NCBI GenBank assembly: GCA_017419465.1
Contig: JAFOLE010000231.1
Span: forward strand, 1-18,165
DNA: 18,165 nucleotides
Direction: 5' to 3'
From: Solobacterium sp.
GTDB lineage: Bacteria > Bacillota_I > Bacilli_A > Erysipelotrichales > Erysipelotrichaceae
The notes under the pieces are model-generated. The model made no database searches. It was not told the origin of the DNA and saw only the letters and a list, made by a program, of their open reading frames with translations. The position numbers and the translations under genes are program-made. Below are positions 6,952-13,470 of the stretch, piece by piece; positions within the stretch are counted from its first letter, which is position 1, and each line of letters opens with the position of its first letter.

Positions 6952-7971
6952 CTGACGTTCATAATCTCCGTTTCGCAGCAGCTCATACAGAATCAGCTGT
7001 GAGAAGGTCGATACAGGGCAGGAGTAAAATCCTGCCTTTTCATGTAATGCAGGAAGGAGGGATTCCGGAAGGATCATGAAACCGATCCGGATCGAGGGTG
7101 CAATCGTACGGGAGAAGGTACTGATATAGACTACCTGATGATATTCTGAGGTTCCGAAAATGGTATCTGCGGGTTTTCCGGACAGCGTGAATTCACTGTC
7201 ATAATCATCTTCGACAAGTACCGCATTGCGTTCTGTCGCCCAGGAAAGATACTCTCTGCGCTTGGAGGCATCCGCACTGATACCGGTCGGCCAGCTGTGA
7301 TAAGGGGTGATGTGAAGAACGGAGGCTTCGGAACGCTTCAGCTCACTGCTCAGAATTCCGTTGCGTCCCATCTTCAGCGGATCAATGGTTACGCCGCTGG
7401 CCTGATAGACCTTGCGGATGATTTCATAGGACGGGTCTTCAATGCCGTAAATCCGGTCCCGCCCGAGGATATTTACAAGGATGCCGTAAAGATATTCCGC
7501 ACCGCTTCCGATGACGATCTGTTCCGGCGTGACGGAAATTCCGCGGCTCGCAAGAAGATGCGACGCAATTGCGGAACGAAGCTGAGGCAGACCGGCAGAA
7601 GGGCTCTTAACCAGAATTTCTTCCTGATATTCACTCAGTACTCTGCGGATTGTACGGGCGATTACACTGAACGGGAATACATCATCAGAAAGCTGTACTT
7701 CCATTTCGGTGACGGAGGACGCTTCCTCATGCACTGCAAGCATGCTGTCTTCCCGATAGGTCACAAATATTCCGGAACGCTCCCGTGTTTCGATATATCC
7801 TTCCTCATCGAGCAGTTCGATTGCATGTTCGACCGTGACAAGCGAAAGGTCATACTGTGCCGCGAGCGAGCGCTTGCTTGGAAAGCGGCTTCCATAGGGA
7901 AATGCGCCTTCGGTGATCCGCTGACGGAGGATCTGATAAAGGGTAAGATATGCAGGTTTTCTGGGTTTCAT
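6913..7971 (-). CDS. MocR-type GntR regulator with truncated, lysine-less aminotransferase domain
   Basis: A 352-residue protein. Residues 1-72 form a GntR winged helix (YGSRFPSKRSLAAQYDLSLV, then the wing ETRERSGIFV). Residues about 95-340 form a fold-type I aminotransferase-like domain, the MocR/GabR/PdxR architecture in which PLP or an amino-acid adduct controls DNA binding. EDDYDSEF and TPYHSWPTG fit the family. The segment that normally carries the PLP lysine (TFSKTLAP-like) reads STFSRTIAPSIRIGF, with Arg in place of Lys. The C-terminus stops in an Arg run (GRRRRR) where relatives have about 100 more residues forming the small domain. So it is probably a regulator that cannot form the PLP Schiff base, or a decaying gene. 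The ATG has AGGAGG 16 nt upstream, an unusually long spacing. A stop codon just upstream excludes a longer start. Confidence 0.82.
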   Translation of the reverse strand: MKPRKPAYLTLYQILRQRITEGAFPYGSRFPSKRSLAAQYDLSLVTVEHAIELLDEEGYIETRERSGIFVTYREDSMLAVHEEASSVTEMEVQLSDDVFPFSVIARTIRRVLSEYQEEILVKSPSAGLPQLRSAIASHLLASRGISVTPEQIVIGSGAEYLYGILVNILGRDRIYGIEDPSYEIIRKVYQASGVTIDPLKMGRNGILSSELKRSEASVLHITPYHSWPTGISADASKRREYLSWATERNAVLVEDDYDSEFTLSGKPADTIFGTSEYHQVVYISTFSRTIAPSIRIGFMILPESLLPALHEKAGFYSCPVSTFSQLILYELLRNGDYERQLNRIRRGRRRRR

Positions 7972-8006
7972 CTGGTCTTTTTAAAAACCTCCTGTTGCTT
8001 ATTCTG

Positions 8007-8012
8007 ATAATA
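8007..8012 (-). promoter_or_regulatory. -10 candidate of mocR
   Basis: The minus strand reads TATTAT here, 35 nt before the mocR ATG. The region just upstream of it, where the -35 and spacer should be, is occupied by the palindrome at 8014-8035. No good -35 hexamer was seen. Confidence 0.4.
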
Positions 8013-8013
8013 C

Positions 8014-8035
8014 CATTGCATACATGTATGAAATG
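8014..8035. promoter_or_regulatory. Palindromic operator candidate between mocR and pfkB
   Basis: A 22-bp palindrome with 10 of 11 matched positions and a perfect 12-bp core, CATACATGTATG (8019-8030). It abuts the mocR -10 and lies next to a TTGATG (8043-8048) that could be a -35 for the divergent kinase. This is where an autoregulating GntR/MocR protein would be expected to bind. Binding itself is inferred. Confidence 0.55.
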
Positions 8036-8099
8036 CGTACAGTTGATGCACAGATGACATTAAATTCATATTTTATGCGCGAATTCCGGTGTGCAAGCA

Positions 8100-8105
8100 T
8101 ATAAT
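8100..8105 (+). promoter_or_regulatory. TATAAT -10 immediately upstream of the pfkB start
   Basis: A perfect TATAAT ends 6 nt before the ATG at 8112, placing the expected transcription start at the start codon. The -35 region is poor. An alternative promoter (TTGATG 8043-8048, 18 bp, CATATT 8067-8072) would give a leader of about 30 nt, still without a ribosome site. Confidence 0.4.
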
Positions 8106-8111
8106 GTACGC

Positions 8112-9026
8112 ATGAGAAAAGCACTGATGATCGGATCGACAGTTGCGGACGTAATGATCCGTGTTGATCACCTTCCTGCGCTGGAAGAAGATGTAAACCC
8201 CTATGGACAGACAGTAGCCCTTGGCGGATGCTGTTATAATGCCGCGAATGTCCTGTCTCTGTACGGTCTTCCGTTTACGCTGTTTTCACCGGTAGGGACC
8301 GGTGTGTTCGGAACCTTTGTGAAGAACCGGCTGGAAGAGAGAGGAATTGAACCTGTTCTGTGTCCAAATGAAGAAAACGGCTGCTGTTACTGCATTGTGG
8401 ATGCGCAGGGGAACCGTACCTTTATGGCAGTACACGGTGCGGAATATCGGTTTAAAAAAGAATGGCTTGATGCTCTGGACAGCAAGACTTATACGGATGC
8501 GTATGTGTGCGGGCTGGAACTGGAAGAAGAAACCGGTGTTCATATTGTGTCCTTTCTTCAGAACCATCCGGAACTTCAGATCTTCTTTGCGCCGAGTTCC
8601 AGGATTCTTGCGGTACCGGATGATCGGATGGATGCGGTTCTTGCATGTCACCCGATCCTGCATCTTAACCGCAGAGAATCGGTTTCATGGCTCATGAAAC
8701 GAGGGTATCTGAATGATCCGGAAGTGACATCCGAGAAGCTTACCGAACTGCTGTATGCACGTTCCGGCAACACGGTGATCATGACGGATGGTGTAAAAGG
8801 TGCCTATGCATTTGACGGGAGACAGCACTATTTTGAACCGGCTGTACCGGCGAATGCAGTAGATGGCACCGGAGCCGGTGACTGTCATATTGGCACGATC
8901 ATTTCCTGCTCGATGCTTGGAAAAAGTCTTGCGGAATCACTGAAGATTGCGGCGGTAAATTCTGCCGCTGTGGTAAGCATTCCGGGCGCAGCTTTGACGA
9001 AAGAAGCATTTGAATCCTGCCGGTAA
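8112..9026 (+). CDS. PfkB-family carbohydrate kinase
   Basis: A 304-residue kinase of the ribokinase/PfkB family, which transfers phosphate from ATP to a sugar or nucleoside hydroxyl in the cytoplasm. Visible motifs are the N-terminal signature region with di-glycine G38-G39 (VALGGCCYNAANVLSLYG) and the C-terminal DGTGAGDC anion hole ending in the catalytic base D257. The substrate cannot be told from sequence. The di-glycine motif favours a sugar kinase. Because it is divergent from a MocR regulator and shares its promoter region, regulation by that protein is likely. I prefer the ATG at 8112 (MRKALMIGSTVADVMI matches the usual family start) over the in-frame GTG at 8091. Neither has a Shine-Dalgarno, and a TATAAT lies just upstream, so the mRNA may be leaderless. 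Confidence 0.85.
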   Translation: MRKALMIGSTVADVMIRVDHLPALEEDVNPYGQTVALGGCCYNAANVLSLYGLPFTLFSPVGTGVFGTFVKNRLEERGIEPVLCPNEENGCCYCIVDAQGNRTFMAVHGAEYRFKKEWLDALDSKTYTDAYVCGLELEEETGVHIVSFLQNHPELQIFFAPSSRILAVPDDRMDAVLACHPILHLNRRESVSWLMKRGYLNDPEVTSEKLTELLYARSGNTVIMTDGVKGAYAFDGRQHYFEPAVPANAVDGTGAGDCHIGTIISCSMLGKSLAESLKIAAVNSAAVVSIPGAALTKEAFESCR

Positions 9027-9092
9027 ACGAACGCATCGTACAGGTACTTTATTAATTTTTGTTAATTTATCGTACGAAACGAAAAAAGGGTA

Positions 9093-9098
9093 TATAAT
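9093..9098 (+). promoter_or_regulatory. -10 box of the C39-like peptidase gene
   Basis: A perfect TATAAT 22 nt before the ATG. The expected transcript starts near 9105 and carries the GGGGAGG ribosome site. No clear -35 is present. Confidence 0.5.
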
Positions 9099-9120
9099 CT
9101 TTTCTAACGGGGAGGATAAG

Positions 9121-9897
9121 ATGAACATAATACAGAAAACATGCACAGCAGCGGCTGGTGCCATGCTCGTTATGATGAGCACAATTGCACCGGTTGCGGC
9201 TGACGGCTACTGGGTCGATGGTTACTGGGATGATGCATCACAGACATGGATCGAGGGCAGATGGGTCGAAACCGGCGGCGGACAGCAGAGCTGGAACGGC
9301 GGCTGGTCTGCAGGGCCGTATCAGGAATATGCCAATGGTGCAGTCATCAACTATGACGCAAACGGCAACCGTACCTCTACAGTTGTCACAAATGTACCGG
9401 TTTATTCCCAGAGAAACGGCGCCTGGGCAGGTGTGACAATCGGCTCCGGCGGAAACTTCGGCTCGACCGGATGTGTGCCTACTGCACTTGCTGTTATCAT
9501 GAATCACTTCGGAATCGGCGGCTCACCGCTTGACTTCGGATATACACTGAATGCTTACGGAAATTACAATTCCGCCTACGGACACGGAACGGACAGCGGA
9601 GGACTGCTGAACGTCGGTGCAGCGTACGGACTCGGTGTACGGGCATTCTCCGATTATGACACCATGTACTATGAACTGTCCCGCGGCAAGCTGGTTGCGG
9701 CATGCATCGGAGGCAACTCTGCTTACACACACTGCGTGGTTCTCTATGGTCTTGACGCAAACGGCAACACAACTGTTTCTGACCCGATGGGCTACAGCTA
9801 CCGCACAAACATTGCCGGTATTGTTAACAACATGTCCTACAATCCGATTGACTGGACAGCCGGCGGACCGTTCGTATCCTTCGGCTACGAGTGGTAA
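9121..9897 (+). CDS. Secreted C39-like cysteine peptidase with W-rich N-terminal repeats
   Basis: A 258-residue exported protein. A signal peptide is clear: MNIIQKT, a hydrophobic stretch (AAAGAMLVMMSTIAPVAA), then probable cleavage after VAA at about residue 27. The mature N-terminus has short aromatic repeats of the G[YR]W type (DGYWVDGYWDD, IEGRWVE). From about residue 90 it matches the C39-like peptidase fold: VPVYSQRNGAWAG, catalytic C118 in STGCVPTALAV, H204 in YTHCVVLYG and D221 in SDP. The substrate is unknown; related proteins act outside the cell on peptides or cell-wall components. A GGGGAGG site fixes the ATG at 9121, and a terminator follows, so it is a single gene. It differs from bacteriocin-transporter C39 domains, which are fused to ABC exporters. 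Confidence 0.82.
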   Translation: MNIIQKTCTAAAGAMLVMMSTIAPVAADGYWVDGYWDDASQTWIEGRWVETGGGQQSWNGGWSAGPYQEYANGAVINYDANGNRTSTVVTNVPVYSQRNGAWAGVTIGSGGNFGSTGCVPTALAVIMNHFGIGGSPLDFGYTLNAYGNYNSAYGHGTDSGGLLNVGAAYGLGVRAFSDYDTMYYELSRGKLVAACIGGNSAYTHCVVLYGLDANGNTTVSDPMGYSYRTNIAGIVNNMSYNPIDWTAGGPFVSFGYEW

Positions 9898-9912
9898 TGA
9901 TCAGTTTCTTCT

Positions 9913-9941
9913 AAGATGCGGATCCGTCCGCATCTTTTTTT
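9913..9941 (+). terminator. Intrinsic terminator of the C39-like peptidase gene
   Basis: AAGATGCGGA (9913-9922) and TCCGCATCTT (9927-9936) form a perfect 10-bp stem with a TCCG loop, followed by a T tract. Confidence 0.88.
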
Positions 9942-9957
9942 GTTCCGTTATTGTGCA

Positions 9958-9986
9958 TTGAAGTTTTACATCGGTTGTTCTACAAT
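9958..9986 (+). promoter_or_regulatory. Promoter of the leuS T-box transcript
   Basis: TTGAAG (9958-9963), a 17-bp spacer and TACAAT (9981-9986) match consensus at 4/6 and 5/6 positions. Transcription should begin near 9993, just before T-box Stem I. Confidence 0.65.
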
Positions 9987-9992
9987 GTCGGT

Positions 9993-10200
9993 ATTGCGTA
10001 GAAAGGGAAGCAGTAGCCGGAAATCACTGCCTGGAAGAGAGCTGCCGTATGGTGAAAGGCAGCGGAGTGAAACGGTGAACTCATCCCCCGAGCAACCGCT
10101 TCTGCAGCGTTAACGCAGAAAAGCAAAGCGCCCGGGATTATTTCCGGGAACTAAGGTGGTACCGCGTGAACAACGTCCTTAGACTGAGGACGTTTTATTT
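9993..10200 (+). ncRNA. T-box riboswitch (leucine) controlling leuS
   Basis: The 5' leader of leuS carries the hallmark T-box sequence AAGGTGGTACCGCG (10153-10166), followed by an intrinsic terminator (10172-10200). Uncharged tRNA binds Stem I by its anticodon and the T-box bulge by its acceptor end, which favours the antiterminator and lets leuS be transcribed. The bulge UGGU (10157-10160) is complementary to ACCA, which fits tRNA-Leu with discriminator A. Stem I shows AGTA on its 5' side and GTGAA on its 3' side. The codon after it, CTC (10080-10082), is the likely specifier and codes leucine, as expected. A CCCGG/CCGGG hairpin (10131-10148) precedes the T-box. The specifier assignment is by eye. 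Confidence 0.9.
10172..10200 (+). terminator. T-box regulatory terminator before leuS
   Basis: AACGTCCT (10172-10179) pairs with AGGACGTT (10187-10194), followed by TTATTT. It is mutually exclusive with the T-box antiterminator. Confidence 0.85.
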
Positions 10201-10223
10201 ATCTGAAAACAGGAGAAAAGATT

Positions 10224-12626
10224 ATGGCATACAACCACAAGAAAACAGAAGAAAAGTGGCGCAAGTACTGGGAGGAAAACAAGACATTCCGGACCGATGT
10301 CTGGAATTTTTCCAAACCGAAATTCTATGCGCTCGACATGTTTCCGTATCCGAGCGGAGCGGGTCTGCATGTCGGACATCCGGAAGGCTATACCGCTACG
10401 GATATTGTCTCCCGTAAGAAGCGCATGGAGGGATACAACGTCCTGCATCCGATGGGATTCGATTCCTTCGGTCTTCCTGCAGAACAGTATGCGATCAATA
10501 CGGGAAATCATCCCGATGAGTTCACAAAGAACAATATCGGCATCTTTACCCATCAGCTGAAGAACATCGGCTTCTCCTATGACTGGGACCGCCAGGTTTC
10601 CACATGTGATCCGTCGTTCTACAAATGGACACAGTTCATCTTCAAGCTCCTGTTTGAGGACGGTCTTGCGAAATGTGTCGACATGCCGGTCAACTGGTGT
10701 GAAGAACTCGGAACCGTGCTTGCCAATGATGAAGTCATTGACGGAAAGAGTGAGCGCGGCGGATACCCGGTTGTCCGCAAGAACATGAAGCAGTGGGTCA
10801 TCGACATCGTCAAGTATGCTGAGCGTCTGCTGGAAGGTCTGGATGAAATTGACTGGCCGGAAAGCACAAAGGAAATGCAGCGCAACTGGATTGGCAAGTC
10901 CATCGGCGCCCATGTGACGTTTGCAGTAAAGGATCATGATGAAAGCTTTACCGTATTTACCACACGGTGCGACACGCTGTTTGGTGCGACGTATTGCGTA
11001 CTTGCGCCGGAACACAAGCTGGTGGATCTGATCACGACGCCGGAACAGAAGGCCGCAGTGGATGCCTATGTAAAGGAATGCTCCACCAAATCCGATCTTG
11101 AGCGTACCGAACTGAACAAGGACAAGACCGGTGTATTTACCGGCGCATATGCCATCAATCCGGTCAACGGAAAGGAAATTCCGATCTGGATCAGCGACTA
11201 TGTACTCGCAACGTACGGAACCGGTGCCATTATGGCAGTTCCTGCACATGATACCCGCGACTATGAATTTGCAAAGAAGTTCGGTCTCGAGATCATTCCG
11301 GTACTGGAAGGCGGCAATGTTGAAGAAGAAGCTTACGTGGAAGACGGTCTCCACATTAACAGCGGATTCCTGAACGGAATGAACAAGGAAGATGCGATCA
11401 ATGCCATGACCGCATGGCTGGAAGAAAAAGGCCTTGGGCAGAAAAAGATCAATTACCGTATCCGTGAGTGGATCTTTGCACGTCAGCGTTACTGGGGTGA
11501 ACCGATTCCCATTGTTCATTTTGACAATGATGAGATGGTTGCACTTCCGCTTGATCAGCTGCCGCTGATTCTGCCGGAGCTCGATGACTACAAACCTTCC
11601 GCAAGCGGCGCATCTCCGCTCGAAAAAGCGACGGACTGGGTCAATGTGGAACTTGACGGCAGAAAGGGAAGACGTGAGACAAGCACCATGCCGGGCAGCG
11701 CAGGTTCTTCCTGGTACTTCCTGCGTTACATCGATCCGCACAATGATAATGCGATTGCTGACCCGAAACTGCTTGAGCACTGGATGCCGGTCGATCTGTA
11801 TGTCGGCGGACCGGAGCATGCGGTCGGGCATCTGCTGTACAGCCGCATGTGGAACAATTATCTCTACGACAAGGGATATGTACCGGTAAAGGAACCGTTC
11901 AAGAAGCTCGTTCATCAGGGTATGATTCTCGGTGCCAACGGCATCAAGATGGGTAAGCGTTATCCGGAATTCATCGTTGATCCGAATGTGATCGTTGAAC
12001 AGTACGGTGCGGATACACTGCGTCTCTATGAAATGTTCATGGGACCGCTGGAAGCCTCTAAGCCATGGAGTGAACAGGGTGTTGAAGGTTCCCGCAAGTG
12101 GATCGAGCGTGTATGGCGCCTGTGCATGGAGATGCCTGAGAAGATCACAACCGATCCGACACCGGCGCTTGATTATGTCTATAACTGCACGATCAAGAAA
12201 GTCACCGAGGATATTGATACACTGAACTTCAACACCGCGATCAGCCAGATGATGATCTTCATCAACGACTGCTATAAGGCAGAGAAGGTCAACCGGGATA
12301 TGATCATCAACTTCATCAAGGTGCTGAGCCCGTTCACACCGCATATGTGTGAAGAAATCTATCAGAGCTACACCGGTGCGGATACGATTGCCTATGAGGC
12401 ATGGCCGACCTATGATGAGGCAAAACTTGTTATGGAACATGTGACAATCGTTGTTCAGGTCAACGGCAAGGTACGTGCGAAGTTTGAATATGACAAGGAT
12501 GCACCGGAAGCGGATGTCCGTGAGGCTGCACTTGCACAGGAGGGTCTCAAGCCGTTCCTGGAAGGAAAAACCGTGCGCAAGGTCATTGTTGTCCCGAATA
12601 AAATCGTCAATATTGTCGCAAACTGA
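10224..12626 (+). CDS. leuS: Leucyl-tRNA synthetase
   Basis: An 800-residue class I aminoacyl-tRNA synthetase that charges tRNA-Leu, with an internal editing domain against mischarged amino acids. The HIGH motif is HVGH at residues 49-52 in FPYPSGAGLHVGHPEGYTA. The CP1 editing region lies roughly at 220-400 (TTRCDTLFGATYCVLAPEH, then YGTGAIMAVPAHDTRD). Later parts match LeuRS closely (YVGGPEHAVGHLLYSRMW, ADTLRLYEMFMGPLEASKPW). The KMSKS loop is replaced by KMGKR at 575-579, continuing YPEFIVDPN, a departure from the usual KMSKSRGNVV. The length is normal for bacterial LeuRS. AGGAGAAAAG precedes the ATG. It is controlled by the leucine T-box upstream and followed by its own terminator. Confidence 0.97.
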   Translation: MAYNHKKTEEKWRKYWEENKTFRTDVWNFSKPKFYALDMFPYPSGAGLHVGHPEGYTATDIVSRKKRMEGYNVLHPMGFDSFGLPAEQYAINTGNHPDEFTKNNIGIFTHQLKNIGFSYDWDRQVSTCDPSFYKWTQFIFKLLFEDGLAKCVDMPVNWCEELGTVLANDEVIDGKSERGGYPVVRKNMKQWVIDIVKYAERLLEGLDEIDWPESTKEMQRNWIGKSIGAHVTFAVKDHDESFTVFTTRCDTLFGATYCVLAPEHKLVDLITTPEQKAAVDAYVKECSTKSDLERTELNKDKTGVFTGAYAINPVNGKEIPIWISDYVLATYGTGAIMAVPAHDTRDYEFAKKFGLEIIPVLEGGNVEEEAYVEDGLHINSGFLNGMNKEDAINAMTAWLEEKGLGQKKINYRIREWIFARQRYWGEPIPIVHFDNDEMVALPLDQLPLILPELDDYKPSASGASPLEKATDWVNVELDGRKGRRETSTMPGSAGSSWYFLRYIDPHNDNAIADPKLLEHWMPVDLYVGGPEHAVGHLLYSRMWNNYLYDKGYVPVKEPFKKLVHQGMILGANGIKMGKRYPEFIVDPNVIVEQYGADTLRLYEMFMGPLEASKPWSEQGVEGSRKWIERVWRLCMEMPEKITTDPTPALDYVYNCTIKKVTEDIDTLNFNTAISQMMIFINDCYKAEKVNRDMIINFIKVLSPFTPHMCEEIYQSYTGADTIAYEAWPTYDEAKLVMEHVTIVVQVNGKVRAKFEYDKDAPEADVREAALAQEGLKPFLEGKTVRKVIVVPNKIVNIVAN

Positions 12627-12637
12627 AATCCTTACAG

Positions 12638-12667
12638 TCAGCCCGTCCAAGAGACGGGCTGATTTTA
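12638..12667 (+). terminator. Intrinsic terminator of leuS
   Basis: TCAGCCCGTC (12638-12647) and GACGGGCTGA (12653-12662) form a perfect 10-bp stem with a CAAGA loop, then TTTTA. A near copy of the 3' arm plus T tract recurs at 12696-12711. Confidence 0.88.
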
Positions 12668-12712
12668 TGAATCTCGTCCGGATTCAACGTTTCCCGACAG
12701 GCTGATTTTTAG

Positions 12713-12718
12713 TATAAT
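12713..12718 (+). promoter_or_regulatory. TATAAT -10 immediately upstream of scpA
   Basis: A perfect TATAAT ends 5 nt before the ATG at 12724. A -35 at the right distance (TTTCCC, 12690-12695) is poor. Transcription should start at or next to the start codon. Confidence 0.45.
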
Positions 12719-12723
12719 TTCCA

Positions 12724-13470
12724 ATGGATATGAATGAATTTAAAGTGACGATTGATCAGTTTGAAGGACCGCTGGATCTGATGCTTCATCTGATCAAGGA
12801 AAAAGAACTCGATTTATTTGATCTCGATGTGAATATTCTGATGGATCAGTATGTAGCCTATCTCAATGCGATGAGTGAAATGCATCTTGAAGTGGCGAGT
12901 GAGTACCTTGTGGAGCTTGCGGAACTGATTGAATTCAAATCAAGGAAGCTGCTTCCGCGTGACAACAGTGAACTTGAAGATGAATACGAAGAAGATCCCA
13001 AGGACCGGCTTGTCCGAAGACTGCTTGAGTACCAGCAGTTCAAGGAGATTTCTGCTTCGTTCGGACGGATGTATGAAGAGCGGCAGGAAATGCTTTCCAA
13101 ACCGGTATCCGGAATTATCGACGAATGGGCGAATACGGAACCGGATGATTCTCACTATGAAGGAAATCCGTATGATCTGATGCGTGCCATGCAGAAGGTT
13201 CTGATGCGAATTCAGCTTCAGAAACCGATTGAGACGAAGTATACGCATCGTGAGATCTCCATGGAAGACCGTGAGCTGGAAGTCCGGGCAAAGCTTGACC
13301 GCCTGCCGGAAACCTTCCGGTTTGAAAACCTGCTTGATGACTGCACGGATATGCCGATGTTTATCGCCACATTCCTTGCGGTGCTGGATCTTGCACGGCT
13401 GCATACACTGGTTTTTACTGTGGATGAGAATGATGTAATCTGGTTTTCCAGAGGGACGGGAATGGCATGA
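12724..13470 (+). CDS. scpA: Segregation and condensation protein A
   Basis: A 248-residue kleisin subunit of the SMC-ScpA-ScpB condensin, which compacts and resolves chromosomes after replication. The N-terminal hallmark FEGPLDLMLHLIKEKELDLFD is near residues 14-34. The SMC-contact helix region (YLVELAELIEFKSRKLLP) follows at about 61-78. The acidic linker ELEDEYEEDPKDRLVRRLLEYQQFKE and the C-terminal winged helix (FIATFLAVLDLARLHTLVF) are also typical. It overlaps scpB by ATGA, so the two are translationally coupled. No Shine-Dalgarno precedes ATG 12724 or the second in-frame ATG at 12730, while a -10 box sits right upstream, so a leaderless transcript is likely. Confidence 0.95.
   Translation: MDMNEFKVTIDQFEGPLDLMLHLIKEKELDLFDLDVNILMDQYVAYLNAMSEMHLEVASEYLVELAELIEFKSRKLLPRDNSELEDEYEEDPKDRLVRRLLEYQQFKEISASFGRMYEERQEMLSKPVSGIIDEWANTEPDDSHYEGNPYDLMRAMQKVLMRIQLQKPIETKYTHREISMEDRELEVRAKLDRLPETFRFENLLDDCTDMPMFIATFLAVLDLARLHTLVFTVDENDVIWFSRGTGMA

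Noticed and set aside
7297..8007. 236-codon frame on the plus strand opposite mocR
   Set aside because: It is fully antisense to a well-supported GntR/aminotransferase protein, without ribosome site or recognisable domain.
9033..9081. Imperfect inverted repeat (CGCATCGTAC / GTACGAAACG) after pfkB
   Set aside because: The match is only 8 of 10 pairs with a long AT-rich loop and no T tract, so neither a terminator nor an operator can be supported.
10179..12650. 823-codon open frame antisense to leuS
   Set aside because: It is in codon register with leuS, so it only needs leuS to avoid TTA, CTA and TCA codons. It has no ribosome site and its protein shows no recognisable domain.
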